A DNA stretch of 64,000 nucleotides from Mycolicibacterium xanthum (lineage in GTDB: Bacteria; Actinomycetota; Actinomycetes; Mycobacteriales; Mycobacteriaceae). The notes beneath the pieces were generated by a model. It had not been told where the DNA came from. It did no database searches and was given only the letters and a program-made list of their open reading frames with translations. The position numbers and the translations under genes were made by a program. Within the stretch, counting starts at the first letter, position 1, and each line of letters starts with the position of its first letter. Location of the stretch: the NCBI RefSeq assembly GCF_019710635.1, contig NZ_JAIFZS010000039.1:1-64000 (forward strand), written 5' to 3'. Of the stretch, positions 1 through 11,825 are shown piece after piece.

Positions 1-88
1 AAAAAACAACAAACAAAAACCACCAAACACACTATTGAGTTCTCAAACAACACACCCCGGCGCCGGTTTTCACCCGGTTTCAGGCAAC
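1..88 (-). promoter_or_regulatory. rrn leader: rRNA operon leader (antitermination region)
   Basis: Read on the minus strand, this stretch contains TTTGAGAACTCAATAGTGTG followed by a T/G-rich run (GGTTTTTGTTTGTTG). I recognise this as the conserved actinobacterial leader upstream of 16S rRNA, which carries box B/box A-type antitermination signals and the 5' arm of the RNase III processing stem. It follows murA in the same orientation, which is the classic mycobacterial arrangement murA-rrn. The 16S gene itself would begin left of position 1 and is not in the window. Confidence 0.8.
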
Positions 89-94
89 CCTGCC

Positions 95-123
95 AGCGTA
101 CTTCATCTACTCAGGGAGGTCAA
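95..123 (-). promoter_or_regulatory. Leader-proximal rrn promoter
   Basis: On the minus strand there is a -35 box TTGACC (123-118), a 17-base spacer and a -10 box TACGCT (100-95). This is a near-ideal SigA-type promoter. The predicted start is near position 88, directly ahead of the conserved rRNA leader. It is likely the main growth-rate-regulated rRNA promoter. Confidence 0.75.
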
Positions 124-184
124 GCCCCGTCCGCTCTGTCCGATCGGTTGTCCGTCCGGACCGGGCCGTTGGCTTCTGTCGGAA

Positions 185-213
185 ATACTACGCGCTGTCG
201 CGCACACACCCAA
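185..213 (-). promoter_or_regulatory. Candidate upstream rrn promoter
   Basis: On the minus strand TTGGGT (213-208) is followed by a 17-base spacer and TAGTAT (190-185). It lies between the murA stop and the stronger leader-proximal promoter. Tandem rrn promoters downstream of murA are usual in mycobacteria. The -35 box is weak, so this is a candidate only. Confidence 0.4.
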
Positions 214-248
214 ATGACCAGCACACAGCGGGTGTGGCGGCCGTAAAG

Positions 249-1502
249 CTATGCGACACGCTCGATCTCGGCCCCGAGCGCGACCAGATTCTCGACGAAC
301 CTCGGATAGCCGCGATCGATGTGGAAGACATCGTGCACCTCGGTATCGCCGTCGGCGACCAGGCCGGCCAGCACCAGCCCTGCGCCGGCCCGGATGTCCG
401 ACGACCACACCGGCGCACTGGACAGTTGCGGGATACCCCGCACGACGGCGTGGTGGCCGTCGGTCCGTGCGTCGGCCCCCAGCCGGATCATCTCCTCGAC
501 GAAACGGAACCGTGCCTCGAACACGTTCTCGGTGATCATCGACGTACCGTCGGCGATCGCCGCCAGGCCGATGGCCATCGGCTGCAGGTCGGTCGGGAAA
601 CCGGGGAACGGCAGGGTGGCCACGTTGACGGCTTTCGGACGCTCGTACTGGACCACCCGGAAGCCGTCGTCGCTCTGCGTCACCGTGGCGCCCGCGTCGT
701 GCAGCTTGTGCAGCACCAGCTGAAGATGCGCCGGGTCCACCCCCGTCACCGAGATGTCCCCGCGGGTCATCGCCGCCGCGATGCCCCACGTCGCCGCCAC
801 GATCCGATCACCGATGACCCGGTGTTCGGTCGGATAGAGCCGGTCGACCCCGGTGATCGTCAGCGTCGACGACCCCGCGCCCGAGATCTGGGCCCCCATC
901 TGGTTGAGCATCGTGCAGAGGTCCACCACGTCGGGCTCACGTGCCGCATTGTGGATCGTGGTGACTCCGTCGGCCAGCACCGCGGCCATCAGGATGTTCT
1001 CGGTCGCGCCGACCGACGGGAACTCCAGCTGGATCTCTGCGCCGTGCAGGTGATCGGCCTCTGCGACGACGCAACCGTGCTCGATGGTGCAACGCGCGCC
1101 CAGCTGACGCAGCCCCGACTGGTGCATGTCCAGCGGCCGGGACCCGATGGCGTCACCGCCCGGCAGGGCCACCTTGGCCTGCCGGCACCTGCCGACCAAC
1201 GGACCCAGCACGCAGACCGACGCCCGGAACTGTCGCACCGCGGCGAAGTCGGCGTCGTACTTCGGCTCGTCCGGCGAGGTGATCCGCACGATGTCGCCCA
1301 CCAGCTCGACGGTGGCCCCCAGACCGCGCAGGACCTCGGCCATCAGCGGCACGTCGAGGATGTCAGGGCAGTTGGTGATGGTGCTGGTGCCCTCGGCGAG
1401 CAACGCCGCCGCCATCAGCTTCAACACGCTGTTCTTGGCCCCCCCGACGGCCACTTCGCCCGATAACCGGTTTCCGCCGGTCACCACGAAATGCTCGCTC
1501 AC
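249..1502 (-). CDS. murA: UDP-N-acetylglucosamine 1-carboxyvinyltransferase
   Basis: MurA transfers enolpyruvate from PEP to UDP-GlcNAc, the first committed cytoplasmic step of peptidoglycan synthesis. The protein is 417 residues, the usual mycobacterial length. The GTG start at 1502 gives an N-terminus SEHFVVTGG; the open frame extends further upstream, but a good promoter lies across that extension. K23-N24 of the substrate site are present. The active-site loop reads [10 protein letters not shown], with Asp117 where fosfomycin-sensitive enzymes have Cys, so intrinsic fosfomycin resistance is expected as in M. tuberculosis. It is the last gene before the rRNA operon promoters. Confidence 0.96.
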   Translation of the reverse strand: MSEHFVVTGGNRLSGEVAVGGAKNSVLKLMAAALLAEGTSTITNCPDILDVPLMAEVLRGLGATVELVGDIVRITSPDEPKYDADFAAVRQFRASVCVLGPLVGRCRQAKVALPGGDAIGSRPLDMHQSGLRQLGARCTIEHGCVVAEADHLHGAEIQLEFPSVGATENILMAAVLADGVTTIHNAAREPDVVDLCTMLNQMGAQISGAGSSTLTITGVDRLYPTEHRVIGDRIVAATWGIAAAMTRGDISVTGVDPAHLQLVLHKLHDAGATVTQSDDGFRVVQYERPKAVNVATLPFPGFPTDLQPMAIGLAAIADGTSMITENVFEARFRFVEEMIRLGADARTDGHHAVVRGIPQLSSAPVWSSDIRAGAGLVLAGLVADGDTEVHDVFHIDRGYPRFVENLVALGAEIERVA

Positions 1503-1509
1503 GCCGGTT

Positions 1510-1538
1510 AGTGTAAACAGCCCGCTTGGCCATGTCAG
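1510..1538 (-). promoter_or_regulatory. murA promoter, probably leaderless
   Basis: On the minus strand CTGACA (1538-1533) is followed by a 17-base spacer and TACACT (1515-1510). Seven bases separate the -10 box from the murA GTG at 1502, so the first transcribed base would be the start codon itself. No Shine-Dalgarno sequence is visible, which fits a leaderless mRNA. Confidence 0.6.
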
Positions 1539-1593
1539 TCCGCCAAGCCACCGCGATGGACACACCCCCATACCGGTGTCGTAGCGTTTCGGT

Positions 1594-2178
1594 ATGGCTG
1601 TCCATCTGACGCGGATCTACACCCGGACCGGCGACGACGGGACCACCGGCCTCAGCGATTTCAGCAGGGTCCCGAAGAACGACGCACGCCTGGTGGCCTA
1701 CGCCGACTGTGACGAGACCAACGCCGCGATCGGTGTTGCCGTGGCACTCGGCGGTCCCGACCAGAGGATCCTGGCGGTCCTGAGACAGATTCAGAACGAC
1801 CTGTTCGACGCCGGTGCCGACCTGTCCACCCCGGTCGTCGAGAACCCCGAGTACCCGCCACTGCGGATCCAGCAGGCCTACATCGACCGGCTGGAAGCCT
1901 GGTGCGACGAGTTCAACGAAGATCTGCCCGCGCTGAACTCGTTCATCCTGCCCGGCGGCACATCGCTGTCCGCCCTCCTGCACGTCGCGCGGACCGTGGC
2001 CCGGCGGGCCGAACGCTCGGCCTGGCAGGCGCTCGACACACACGGCGACACGGTCAGCGTGCTTCCGGCGAAATACCTCAACCGGCTCTCGGACCTGCTG
2101 TTCATCCTGTCCCGGGTGGCCAACCCGGAGGGCGACGTGCTCTGGCAGCCCGGCGGGCAGCACCAAGGCGATCAGTAA
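1594..2178 (+). CDS. PduO-type cob(I)alamin adenosyltransferase
   Basis: This enzyme transfers the adenosyl group of ATP to cob(I)alamin, giving adenosylcobalamin for B12 enzymes such as methylmalonyl-CoA mutase. The 194-residue protein begins [13 protein letters not shown] (residues 8-20), the PduO/MMAB ATP-binding signature. It ends with the family's conserved RTVARRAER and [14 protein letters not shown] helices. It diverges from murA, and the two share a 91-base region. A TAGCGT box lies 6 bases before the ATG, so the transcript is probably leaderless. It converges with the DUF2550 gene. It corresponds to M. tuberculosis Rv1314c by order and family. Confidence 0.93.
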   Translation: MAVHLTRIYTRTGDDGTTGLSDFSRVPKNDARLVAYADCDETNAAIGVAVALGGPDQRILAVLRQIQNDLFDAGADLSTPVVENPEYPPLRIQQAYIDRLEAWCDEFNEDLPALNSFILPGGTSLSALLHVARTVARRAERSAWQALDTHGDTVSVLPAKYLNRLSDLLFILSRVANPEGDVLWQPGGQHQGDQ

Positions 2179-2187
2179 CCCCCGGGC

Positions 2188-2628
2188 TCAGTAGCTGCGG
2201 CGACGCGTCCGCGGCGACGGCCTCGACTCCAGCCAGGAGGTGAACGCCGTCAACGCACCACGGTCGAGGGCGATCTCATAGCCGCGGCCCGGTCCGGCGT
2301 CGCACAGTTCGAGGACGGCGATCTCATCGGTCATGATGTCGAACTCGTCGCCGCGCGGTGACCGCCGCGACACGATCTCCAGACCGCGCCGGCTCAGCCT
2401 GCGGTCCGGCCACCAGCGCAGGCTCGAGAGCCGATAGAAGCCCGCCTCGCCGCCGCGGTAGCGGATCACCCCGTGCCGCCAGCCCTGGCCGCCGACGGCG
2501 GGGACATCACGCAGGATCGCGGCGGTCCCGCCGACCTGGCGCAGTTTCCACAGCCGGTAGAACAGGGCCACGACGACGAGCAGCAGCACACAGACCAACG
2601 CGACCATGAAGAGCATGGACGCGTTCAC
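2188..2628 (-). CDS. DUF2550 family membrane-anchored protein
   Basis: This is a 146-residue protein of unknown function. It has one N-terminal transmembrane segment (about residues 5-25, FMVALVCVLLLVVVALFYRL) and a soluble domain rich in Arg and Trp (GWRHGVIRYRGGEAGFYRL). The family always follows atpC in mycobacteria (M. tuberculosis Rv1312). It begins 12 bases after the atpC stop, so it is the last gene of the atp operon. The association suggests a role near the ATP synthase or envelope, but nothing in the sequence shows a reaction. Confidence 0.88.
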   Translation of the reverse strand: MNASMLFMVALVCVLLLVVVALFYRLWKLRQVGGTAAILRDVPAVGGQGWRHGVIRYRGGEAGFYRLSSLRWWPDRRLSRRGLEIVSRRSPRGDEFDIMTDEIAVLELCDAGPGRGYEIALDRGALTAFTSWLESRPSPRTRRRSY

Positions 2629-2640
2629 CGGCCCGCCCGA

Positions 2641-3006
2641 CTAGTCGATCTGGCCGATAGCGCGTAGGCGCGCGCGTCCCCAGGCCGCCGTCCTCGGATC
2701 GTCCGACTCGGCGTCCTGCTTGGCCGCGTCGGCATCGACCTCGGACTCGAACTGTGCGTTTTCGACCAGCACCCGCACGGCCTCGTCGGTGACCGACAGG
2801 AACCCGCCGTCGACCGCGATCCGCAGATCGTCCTCGCCTTCGCGTTCGACACGCACCATCGCATCGTCGACGAGCTGGGCCACCAGCGGGATGTGCCGGG
2901 GCAGGATCCCGATCTCACCGGCGGTGGTGCGGGTGAAGACGAACGTGGCCTCGCCGTGCCAGAGCTCACGCTCCACGGCGACGATCTCGACGTTCATTTC
3001 GGCCAT
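2641..3006 (-). CDS. atpC: F1Fo ATP synthase epsilon subunit
   Basis: Epsilon is part of the central stalk of F1 and couples rotation while damping ATP hydrolysis. The 121-residue length equals that of M. tuberculosis AtpC, which is short in its C-terminal helices compared with E. coli. The N-terminal beta-sandwich is recognisable ([19 protein letters not shown], then [16 protein letters not shown]). A GAGAGG Shine-Dalgarno sequence precedes the ATG. In most mycobacteria atpC follows atpD almost directly; here a 924-base repeat-bearing spacer separates them. The open frame of that spacer ends with TGA one base before this ATG (TGACATG), so translation could be coupled. Confidence 0.96.
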   Translation of the reverse strand: MAEMNVEIVAVERELWHGEATFVFTRTTAGEIGILPRHIPLVAQLVDDAMVRVEREGEDDLRIAVDGGFLSVTDEAVRVLVENAQFESEVDADAAKQDAESDDPRTAAWGRARLRAIGQID

Positions 3007-3007
3007 G

Positions 3008-3930
3008 TCACACCACCTCTCGGATTATCGGACCCGACAGCTCAACCCATCGGTTCTTCGCGCAAGCGCTCATCGGTGCCAATCCGTTCTTCGCGCAAGC
3101 GCTCATCGGTGCCAATCCGTTCTTCGCGCAAGCGCTCATCGGTGCCAATCCGTTCTTCGCGCAAGCGCTCATCGGTGCCAATCCGTTCTTCGCGCAAGCG
3201 CTCATCGGTGCCAATCCGTTCTTCGCGCAAGCGCTCATCGGTGCCAATCCGTTCTTCGCGCAAGCGCTCATCGGTGCCAATCCGTTCTTCGCGCAAGCGC
3301 TCATCGGTGCCAATCCGTTCTTCGCGCAAGCGCTCATCGGTGCCAATCCGTTCTTCGCGCAAGCGCTCATCGGTGCCAATCCGTTCTTCGCGCAAGCGCT
3401 CATCGGTGCCAATCCGTTCTTCGCGCAAGCGCTCATCGGTGCCAATCCGTTCTTCGCGCAAGCGCTCATCGGTGCCAATCCGTTCTTCGCGCAAGCGCTC
3501 ATCGGTGCCAATCCGTTCTTCGCGCAAGCGCTCATCGGTGCCAATCCGTTCTTCGCGCAAGCGCTCATCGGTGCCAATCCGTTCTTCGCGCAAGCGCTCA
3601 TCGGTGCCAATCCGTTCTTCGCGCAAGCGCTCATCGGTGCCAATCCGTTCTTCGCGCAAGCGCTCATCGGTGCCAATCCGTTCTTCGCGCAAGCGCTCAT
3701 CGGTGCCAATCCGTTCTTCGCGCAAGCGCTCATCGGTGCCAATCCGTTCTTCGCGCAAGCGCTCATCGGTGCCAATCCGTTCTTCGCGCAAGCGCTCATC
3801 GGTGCCAATCCGTTCTTCGCGCAAGCGCTCATCGGTGCCAATCCGTTCTTCGCGCAAGCGCTCATCGGTGCCAATCCGTTCTTCGCGCAAGCGCTCATCG
3901 GTGCCAATCCGTTCTTCGCGCAAGCGCTCA

Positions 3931-3931
<1 letters not shown>
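3008..3931 (-). CDS. Possible 307-residue repeat protein between atpD and atpC
   Basis: This frame opens at an ATG that overlaps the atpD stop codon (TGATG) and closes with TGA one base before the atpC ATG. It encodes 26 identical copies of the 11-residue unit [11 protein letters not shown], then MSACAKN and a unique tail [14 protein letters not shown]. Each unit supplies its own in-frame ATG. The exact fit to both neighbours suggests either a translated polypeptide or simply a path for ribosomes to reach atpC. Against a functional protein: the content is pure minisatellite and five of the six frames through the array are open. No known domain is recognised. I rate it as a translation-coupling frame more than a functional protein. 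Confidence 0.35.

Positions 3932-3932
<1 letters not shown>
3054..3932 (-). repeat. Perfect 33-bp tandem array (26.6 copies)
   Basis: The plus-strand unit is TTCTTCGCGCAAGCGCTCAT followed by CGGTGCCAATCCG (33 bp). Units start at 3054 and repeat every 33 bases to 3911, giving 26 full copies, followed by a 21-base partial copy to 3932. I saw no variant base in any copy. The unit is about 61% G+C, below the surroundings. Because 33 is divisible by three the frame is kept. The minus-strand frames read [11 protein letters not shown] and [11 protein letters not shown]; only the atpD frame is closed, with one TGA per unit. The array lies wholly between atpD and atpC and overlaps the atpD stop. It has the character of a MIRU/VNTR locus. 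Confidence 0.98.
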
Positions 3933-5391
<1,459 letters not shown>

Positions 5392-5401
5392 CTACTGAAG
5401 G

Positions 5402-6331
5402 TCATTTCGCGTCGGCCAGCGCGTTGGCGCCGCCGACGATCTCGCTGATTTCCTGGGTGATCTGGGCCTGACGCTCGCGGTTGGCGGCCAGGGTCAGGGC
5501 CTTGATCAGATCGTCGGCGTTGTCGGTGGCCGACTTCATCGCCCGGCGCCGCGACGCCGACTCCGAGGCCGCGGCCTCCAGCAACGCGGCGTACACCCGG
5601 GTCGCGATGTAGCGCGGCAGCAGGGCGTCGAACAACGTCTCCGCGTTCGGCTCGAACGAGAACAGCGTCTGCGGCCCGTCGGCCGGGCGGTCGTCCTCGA
5701 CGTACTCGACGACCATCGGCGCGATCCTGCGTGCCACCGCGGTCTGCGAGAGCATCGACCTGAACTCGGTGAACACCACATGCAGTTCGTCGACGCCCAG
5801 GATGCCGTCGGCGCCGGGCTCGTCACCCTGGTCGTCGGCGCCCGACATGAACGCGGTCACCAGCGTGTCGGCGATCTCGCGGGCCTGCTCGTAGGTCGGG
5901 CGCTCCGAGAAGCCGGTCCACGACTCGGTGACGGCCCGCTGCCGGAAACTGAAGTACCCCAGCGCCTTGCGGCCGACGACGTAGAGCACCGGGTTCTTGC
6001 CCTCCTCACGCAGCAGCGCGAAGAGCTCCTCGGCCTGCCTGAGCACGTTGGCGTTGTAGGCGCCACACAACCCGCGGTCAGAGGACACCACCAGTACCCC
6101 GGCCCGCTTGGGCTGCGCCCGGGCCACCAACAGCGGATGGTCCAGGGCGCTGGCGCTGGCGAGCTCGGTGAGCATGCTGGTGATCTCGGTGCTGTAGGGC
6201 CGAGCCGCTTCGACTCGGGCCTGCGCCTTGGCGATCCGCGACGTGGCGATCAGCTCCTGGGCCTTGGTGATCTTCTTGATCGACCCGGCGGAGCGGATGC
6301 GCCCGCGAAGCTCGCGCAGTGTTGCAGCCAT
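5402..6331 (-). CDS. atpG: F1Fo ATP synthase gamma subunit
   Basis: Gamma is the central rotor shaft of F1. The 309-residue protein has the N-terminal coiled-coil helix ([20 protein letters not shown]) and the C-terminal helix ([20 protein letters not shown]). Residues about 164-178 ([15 protein letters not shown]) form an extra acidic loop found in mycobacterial gamma and absent from E. coli or human gamma; that loop has been tied to coupling and ATP synthesis. It lies 33 bases after atpA. Confidence 0.97.
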   Translation of the reverse strand: MAATLRELRGRIRSAGSIKKITKAQELIATSRIAKAQARVEAARPYSTEITSMLTELASASALDHPLLVARAQPKRAGVLVVSSDRGLCGAYNANVLRQAEELFALLREEGKNPVLYVVGRKALGYFSFRQRAVTESWTGFSERPTYEQAREIADTLVTAFMSGADDQGDEPGADGILGVDELHVVFTEFRSMLSQTAVARRIAPMVVEYVEDDRPADGPQTLFSFEPNAETLFDALLPRYIATRVYAALLEAAASESASRRRAMKSATDNADDLIKALTLAANRERQAQITQEISEIVGGANALADAK

Positions 6332-6364
6332 CTAGCTCTCCAGAACCCTTCTAGGCCTCGTCGC

Positions 6365-8008
6365 CTACTTGCCGGCCGGCTTGCGGACCTTGACCGATTC
6401 CTTCTGGACGTCTTCCTCGTCCATTGCCTCGGCGCCGGGCTCGTTCACCACCACGGAGCTGCCGTCGGTGGCGGAGAAGCCCTTCTTGAACTCGTTGATG
6501 ACGTCGGCGAGCTTCTGCTCGGCCTCCTCGGAGAGCTTCTTGGTCTCCCGGATGCCGGCCAGAATGTCGTCGTGCGAAGCCTTGACGTGCTCGAGCAGCT
6601 CGGACTCGAAGCGCGAGACGTCCTCGACCGGAACCGAATCCAGATGCCCGCCGGTGCCCAGGAAGATCGAGACCACCTGGTCCTCCACCGGGTACGGCGT
6701 GTACTGCGGCTGCTTGAGCAGCTCGACGAGCCGGGCACCGCGGTCCAGCTGGGCCTTGGAGGCCGCGTCCAGATCGGAGGCGAACGCGGCGAACGCCTCC
6801 AGCTCGCGGAACTGCGACAGCTCCAGTCGCAGCGAGCCGGCCACCTCCTTCATCGCCTTGATCTGGGCGGCGCCACCGACGCGGGACACCGAGACGCCGA
6901 CGTTGATGGCGGGGCGCACACCCTGGTTGAACAGATCGGTCTCCAGGAAGCACTGGCCGTCGGTGATGGAGATGACGTTGGTCGGGATGAACGCCGAGAT
7001 GTCGTTGGCCTTGGTCTCGATGATCGGCAGACCGGTCATCGATCCGCCACCGAGCTCGTCGGACAGCTTCGCGCAGCGCTCCAGCAGCCGCGAGTGCAGG
7101 TAGAACACGTCACCCGGGAAGGCCTCGCGGCCCGGCGGGCGGCGCAGCAGCAGCGAGATGGCGCGGTAGGCGTCGGCCTGCTTGGACAGGTCGTCGAAGA
7201 TGATCAGCACGTGCTTGCCGTCGTACATCCAGTGCTGGCCGATCGCCGAACCGGTGTAGGGGGCGAGCCACTTGAAGCCGGCCGAGTCCGAGGCCGGCGC
7301 CGCGACGATGGTGGTGTAGTCCATCGCGCCGCCCTCCTCGAGCGCACGCTTCACCGACGCGATCGTGGTGCCCTTCTGGCCGATGGCGACGTACACGCAG
7401 CGCACCTGCTGCTTGGGGTCACCGGTCTCCCAGGCCTGGCGCTGGTTGAGGATGGTGTCGACGCACACCGCGGTCTTGCCGGTCTTGCGGTCACCGATGA
7501 TCAGCTGGCGCTGACCGCGGCCGATCGGGGTCATCGAGTCGATGGCCTTGATGCCGGTCTGCAGCGGCTCGCTGACGCTCTGGCGCTGAACCACCGACGG
7601 CGCCTGCAGCTCCAGCGCGCGGCGGGTGTCGGAGGCGATGTCGCCCTGGCCGTCGATCGGCTGGCCGAGCGGGTTGACGACGCGGCCGAGGAAGCCGTCG
7701 CCGACGGGCACCGACAGCACCTCGCCGGTGCGCTTGACCTGCTGGCCCTCTTCGATGTTCTCGAAGTCGCCCAGGATCACCGCGCCGACGCTGTGCTCGT
7801 CGAGGTTCAGCGCGACACCGAGAACCCCGCCCGGGAACTCGAGCAGTTCCTGGGTCATCACCGAGGGCAACCCCTCGACGTGGGCGATACCGTCGCCGGC
7901 GTCGACGACGGTGCCGACCTCCTCGCGATCGGACTCGGCGGTGAAGGAGGAGACGTAGTCCTCGATCGCGCCTTCGATGTCAGCAGCCGAGATTGTCAAC
8001 TCTGCCAT
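6365..8008 (-). CDS. atpA: F1Fo ATP synthase alpha subunit
   Basis: This is the non-catalytic nucleotide-binding subunit of F1. It has 547 residues with Walker A GDRKTGKT (172-179), and the ATP-synthase alpha/beta signature [17 protein letters not shown] is present. The protein ends with a roughly 35-residue C-terminal extension ([20 protein letters not shown] and on) typical of mycobacteria, where it suppresses ATP hydrolysis. It lies between the b-delta fusion and gamma in the usual operon order. Confidence 0.98.
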   Translation of the reverse strand: MAELTISAADIEGAIEDYVSSFTAESDREEVGTVVDAGDGIAHVEGLPSVMTQELLEFPGGVLGVALNLDEHSVGAVILGDFENIEEGQQVKRTGEVLSVPVGDGFLGRVVNPLGQPIDGQGDIASDTRRALELQAPSVVQRQSVSEPLQTGIKAIDSMTPIGRGQRQLIIGDRKTGKTAVCVDTILNQRQAWETGDPKQQVRCVYVAIGQKGTTIASVKRALEEGGAMDYTTIVAAPASDSAGFKWLAPYTGSAIGQHWMYDGKHVLIIFDDLSKQADAYRAISLLLRRPPGREAFPGDVFYLHSRLLERCAKLSDELGGGSMTGLPIIETKANDISAFIPTNVISITDGQCFLETDLFNQGVRPAINVGVSVSRVGGAAQIKAMKEVAGSLRLELSQFRELEAFAAFASDLDAASKAQLDRGARLVELLKQPQYTPYPVEDQVVSIFLGTGGHLDSVPVEDVSRFESELLEHVKASHDDILAGIRETKKLSEEAEQKLADVINEFKKGFSATDGSSVVVNEPGAEAMDEEDVQKESVKVRKPAGK

Positions 8009-8064
8009 GGCTTTTCGTCTTCCTGCCTCTGTGGTTCGATCAAATGCTGTGGTTGCGGTCCCGG

Positions 8065-9402
8065 TCAGTCCGGCAGCCCGGTACGGGCCGCGGCCAATCG
8101 GGAGGAGATGGAGCCGTCGATGACCTCGTCGCCAACGGTGATCAGCAGTCCACCCAGAACTGCGGGGTCGATGGTGAGCTGGACCGACATCGGGCGGCCG
8201 TAGATCCGGCCCAGCACCGTCGTGAGCCGGCTGCGCTGAGCGTCGGACAGTTCGGCGGCCGCGGTCACCTGAGCGACGACCTCGCCGCGCCGGGCGACGG
8301 CCAGCTCGGCCAGATCGTCGACCGCGACGTCGGCGGACTCGCCGCGGATCAGCTCAACGGTCTGGGTCAGCAGCGTCCTGGCGGTGGCGTTCACCCCCGC
8401 CCCGGCGTCGAGGACCTTGTTCAGCAGGTCGACGCGGTGCTCGGCGGGCGCCTCGAAGTCGGACAGCAGCCGGTTCAGCCGCGACTCGGTGTCGAGCACC
8501 CGGCCGAAGCGGAACAACTGGTCCTCGAGCTCCTCGCCCTGACCCTCCCGCTCGGCGCGCACCAGCAGCGCCAGCCGCGCGACGTGCTCGATCGCATCGA
8601 TCAGGTTCGCCTCGCTGGACCACCGCTGCGAGGCGGCGGTCTTGAGCAGGTCCAGCGTGGTGGCGTCGACCTTGCCGTCGAACAGGCGCGCCACCATCTG
8701 CGTCTTGGCGGCCGAGTCGCCGGTCGGCTCGGCGAGATACTTGTTGAGCACCGGCTCGGAGATCAGCAGCTTCGCCACCGCCACGAGGTCGTCGGCCAGC
8801 GTGGTCAACGCCTCGGCGGACGCACCCGCGGTCGCCGACTCGAACGCCGCGACCAGCGACGCCAGCGCCTCACGGCTGGCCGCCCGCAGGCTCAACGGGG
8901 CGCCCGACTCCAGCACCACCGAAGACGGCGCCATCGCGTCGAGCTCGCCGAGGAACCGGTCGACGGTCGAGGACTGCGCGGCCGGATCGGCGACGTACCC
9001 GCGGACGATGTCCTCGGCCTTCTGCACCGACTCCTCGCCCAGACCGGTACGAAGCTGGCGCACGAGCTGCTGCCGCATGAGCTGCACCTGCTGGGCGCCC
9101 TGGGCTTTGATGCGCTCCGCCTCGACGTCGGCCTGCTCGACGAGTTGGGCCGCGATGCGTCCGGAATCCTGCCTGGCCTCCTCGGTCACCTTGGCGGATT
9201 CGGCGTTGGCCTCTTCGAGCGCCTTGGCGTGCATCGCGTCGGCGTCGGCGAGCTTGCGGCTCGCCTCGGCGCTCTCGGCGAGCGCGGTCCGCACCGCGTC
9301 CTGCTGCTTCTGCATCAGCGCACGTACGGGCGGTACCACCCACTTCACGATGATGAAGACGATCACCGCGAAGCCGATCAGCTGACCGATGAAGATCGAC
9401 AT
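8065..9402 (-). CDS. atpFH: ATP synthase fused b-delta subunit
   Basis: The first roughly 160 residues resemble subunit b: a membrane helix ([20 protein letters not shown]) and a long charged coiled coil ([20 protein letters not shown]). The C-terminal part is the delta/OSCP domain ([20 protein letters not shown]). The protein has 445 residues, far longer than a free delta of about 180. The fusion is normal for mycobacteria, where one b and one b-delta form the peripheral stalk. The atpF TAG stop directly abuts this ATG (TAGATG), which points to coupled translation. Confidence 0.96.
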   Translation of the reverse strand: MSIFIGQLIGFAVIVFIIVKWVVPPVRALMQKQQDAVRTALAESAEASRKLADADAMHAKALEEANAESAKVTEEARQDSGRIAAQLVEQADVEAERIKAQGAQQVQLMRQQLVRQLRTGLGEESVQKAEDIVRGYVADPAAQSSTVDRFLGELDAMAPSSVVLESGAPLSLRAASREALASLVAAFESATAGASAEALTTLADDLVAVAKLLISEPVLNKYLAEPTGDSAAKTQMVARLFDGKVDATTLDLLKTAASQRWSSEANLIDAIEHVARLALLVRAEREGQGEELEDQLFRFGRVLDTESRLNRLLSDFEAPAEHRVDLLNKVLDAGAGVNATARTLLTQTVELIRGESADVAVDDLAELAVARRGEVVAQVTAAAELSDAQRSRLTTVLGRIYGRPMSVQLTIDPAVLGGLLITVGDEVIDGSISSRLAAARTGLPD

Positions 9403-9906
9403 CTAACGACTCCCACCTGGTTTGACGTCGACGCCCAGGATCCGGCTGGCCAGCGTCGCGGACAGCCCGTCGACCGATGACTCGAGTTCGGAACGTGCCG
9501 CCGAACCCTGTTGCGACAGCTGCTCGTCGGCCGAAGCCACGGACTCGGCGACCGCACCGCTGGCCGCCGCACGCTTCTCGTCGACGACCTGGCGGCCCGC
9601 GGTGCGGGCCTCGTCACGGATCGCGGCCGCCTCGCCACGGGCAGTGGCCATCGTCTCGTCGAAGTCCGCCTGCGCCGCGGCGACCTGCTCGGCCGACTTG
9701 CGGTTGTCGGAGGCGGTCTTGGCCAGCATGGCCTCCCGCTCGGCGAGCACCTTGCTGACGGGTGGCACAACCCATTTCGTGATCACGCCGAGCACGATCA
9801 GGAAGATCAGCAGGATCGCGAAGAAGGTTCCGTTGGGGATCAGGAAGTTGCTGGTCCCCCCGCCCTCCTCAGCGGCCGCGAGAACAGATTCGGTCAGTTC
9901 GCCCAT
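9403..9906 (-). CDS. atpF: ATP synthase subunit b
   Basis: This is a peripheral-stalk subunit of Fo. The 167-residue protein has one membrane helix (about residues 25-48, [20 protein letters not shown]) followed by an Ala/Glu/Arg-rich coiled coil. It pairs with the b-delta fusion downstream. It is 9 bases after atpE, with its stop directly joined to the next start. Confidence 0.95.
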   Translation of the reverse strand: MGELTESVLAAAEEGGGTSNFLIPNGTFFAILLIFLIVLGVITKWVVPPVSKVLAEREAMLAKTASDNRKSAEQVAAAQADFDETMATARGEAAAIRDEARTAGRQVVDEKRAAASGAVAESVASADEQLSQQGSAARSELESSVDGLSATLASRILGVDVKPGGSR

Positions 9907-9915
9907 GCCGATGGA

Positions 9916-10179
<264 letters not shown>

Positions 10180-10183
10180 TTAT

Positions 10184-10190
10184 CCTCCTT
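10184..10190 (-). promoter_or_regulatory. Strong ribosome binding site of atpE
   Basis: On the minus strand AAGGAGG is followed by seven bases (ATAAGGA) and the atpE ATG. It is by far the best Shine-Dalgarno match in this operon. It agrees with the high stoichiometry of the c subunit (several copies per ring against one a, b or epsilon). Confidence 0.75.
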
Positions 10191-10284
10191 GATAACTGAT
10201 GGCTCATTAGCTGTGGCCGCCAGAGTTCGTGGTCGTTGTTCGTAGGGACGTTGCAGTCAGTCGTTGGATCGGCGTGTCGGTCGG

Positions 10285-11055
10285 TCAGTGCTCCTCGTGC
10301 TCGAGCTCCATCGACTGACTGAAGTACAGGATCGTCAGCAGCGAGAAGATGAACGCCTGGATCAGACCGACGAACAGGTCGAACGTCTTCCAGATCGCGT
10401 TGGGCGCCCACTGGACGTACCAGGGGAACATCGCGATGAGCGCGACCAGGATGCCGCCGGCGAAGATGTTGCCGAAGAGTCGCAGTGCCAGCGAGATCGG
10501 CTTGGCGAGCTCCTCGACGATGTTGATCGGCGCCAGGAACGCGACATGGCCCTTCACGACCTTGATCGGGTGGCCGATGATGCCGCGGCGCCAGATCCCG
10601 GCGGCGTGGTAGGCGACGAACACGAACAGCGCGAGCGCGAGGACGAAGTTGATGTCGGAGGCCGGCGACTTGTAGAGCTCGCCGGCCGCACCGCTGGGCA
10701 TGCCGTACTGCAGCGGAAGGACCGCGAGCCAGTTGCAGACGAGGATGAACACGAAGATCGTCACCGCCAGCGGCAGCACGAACGGGGCAACCCGCATGCC
10801 GATCGCGCTTTCGATCTGTCCGCGCATCTGGATGGTCAACGCCTCCCAGAACAGCTGCACCCCGCCCGGAACGCCGGTCGAGGTGACCTTCGACCTCAGG
10901 TAGAACGCCAGGGCGATGACGATCACCGCGGCGATCGCGGTGGCGAGGATGGTGTCGCCGTTGAACGTCATACCGAACATCTCGAACACCATCGTGTGGT
11001 GCCCGACCTCGATAGCGGGGCCACCTTCCTCAGCGGCGAGGATGGAGTCGGTCAT
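10285..11055 (-). CDS. atpB: ATP synthase subunit a
   Basis: Subunit a is the stator channel subunit of Fo that moves protons past the c-ring. There are five or more membrane helices; the essential arginine lies in [15 protein letters not shown] choose the ATG at 11055 ([12 protein letters not shown], 256 residues) because mycobacterial homologues begin similarly and AGGAA precedes it. An ATG four codons upstream (11067, preceded by GGGAA) is also possible. It lies about 50 bases after the AtpI-like gene. Confidence 0.95.
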   Translation of the reverse strand: MTDSILAAEEGGPAIEVGHHTMVFEMFGMTFNGDTILATAIAAVIVIALAFYLRSKVTSTGVPGGVQLFWEALTIQMRGQIESAIGMRVAPFVLPLAVTIFVFILVCNWLAVLPLQYGMPSGAAGELYKSPASDINFVLALALFVFVAYHAAGIWRRGIIGHPIKVVKGHVAFLAPINIVEELAKPISLALRLFGNIFAGGILVALIAMFPWYVQWAPNAIWKTFDLFVGLIQAFIFSLLTILYFSQSMELEHEEH

Positions 11056-11106
11056 GGTTCCTGTCATTTCCCGTTCATGTAGGTCGGCTCAATCATGTCG
11101 GTCGGC

Positions 11107-11553
11107 TCAAGGCTGGGATTCCGTGTCGAGCACGTCCAGTCCCTGGCTGCGAATCTTCTTCAGCACCGGGATGCTGGTGCTCATCACCAGCAGGGCCTGG
11201 AAGACCGCCAGCCCGAAGAGCACGGCGACCCCGCCGTGGGCCCTGAAGTAGAACGCGACGACGAGCGCGACGACGCTGATGACGAGCAGTCGCGTCGCCG
11301 AGTTCACCGCCATCTTCTTCTTCAGCGGATGTTCCTCGGCGGTGATCGACTCGACGGCACGGCGCACGAGCAACGCGTTGACCAGGCCGAGGAGCAGACC
11401 GAAGCCGAAGAAAGCACCGAAGAAGATGTTGCCGGTGAAGCCGGATGCCACCAAGGCCAGCGCGGTCAGCGCAACGCAGACGATCAGCAGGCGCACCGGC
11501 CTGAATGCGACGGACGGAAACACCAACGGCGCGTCTTGCGCTGGCGTCGTCAC
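11107..11553 (-). CDS. AtpI-like membrane protein, first gene of the atp operon
   Basis: This 148-residue protein has four predicted membrane segments (for example [17 protein letters not shown] and [15 protein letters not shown]). It sits where atpI lies in other bacteria and corresponds to M. tuberculosis Rv1303. AtpI-type proteins help assemble the c-ring or act in Mg2+ homeostasis; the sequence match is too weak to say which applies here. It begins the atp gene series, 272 bases after wecA. Confidence 0.85.
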   Translation of the reverse strand: MTTPAQDAPLVFPSVAFRPVRLLIVCVALTALALVASGFTGNIFFGAFFGFGLLLGLVNALLVRRAVESITAEEHPLKKKMAVNSATRLLVISVVALVVAFYFRAHGGVAVLFGLAVFQALLVMSTSIPVLKKIRSQGLDVLDTESQP

Positions 11554-11805
11554 TGCTTCACCTCGATCCCGCGGTCGTCGAAATTCGGTGGGCCATCCAG
11601 GGACCGGGTCCCGATGATCCTGTGCGTGGCGCCCGTAGCGTATCCGAGGGCGTCGCGCGCGCTGGAATCACCCAAGGGGTAGCTCCCTGTGATAGGTCAA
11701 ACTGTCGGTCGTTGTCCCGTCCCGCCCGGTGACGAACCGGGGGTCCGGAGGCCGGCAACCCGCGAGGTTTTGATCGGGTTCTCACCGAACCCTAACACAT
11801 GGTGA
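11554..11805 (-). other. Intergenic region upstream of the atp operon
   Basis: No gene is seen. It must carry the atp promoter if the operon is not read from wecA. On the minus strand a TACGCT box (11642-11637) is a possible -10, but it lacks a good -35. A TTGACC further upstream is not followed by a well-placed -10. No firm promoter is called. Confidence 0.4.
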
Positions 11806-11824
11806 AGGCCCCAAAAGAGGGCCT
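11806..11824 (-). terminator. Hairpin after wecA
   Basis: On the minus strand AGGCCC-TCTTTTG-GGGCCT is a 6-bp perfect stem with a 7-base loop, starting two bases after the wecA stop. There is no U-run, as is common for mycobacterial terminators. It separates wecA from the atp operon. Confidence 0.5.
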
Positions 11825-11825
11825 A

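Noticed and set aside
234..1466. 410-codon plus-strand frame opposite murA
   Set aside because: Antisense shadow, rich in Arg, His, Gly and Asp, with no domain.
1503..1593. Cobalamin riboswitch before the adenosyltransferase gene
   Set aside because: Only 91 bases separate the divergent genes, no B12-box is seen, and the transcript seems to start at the ATG.
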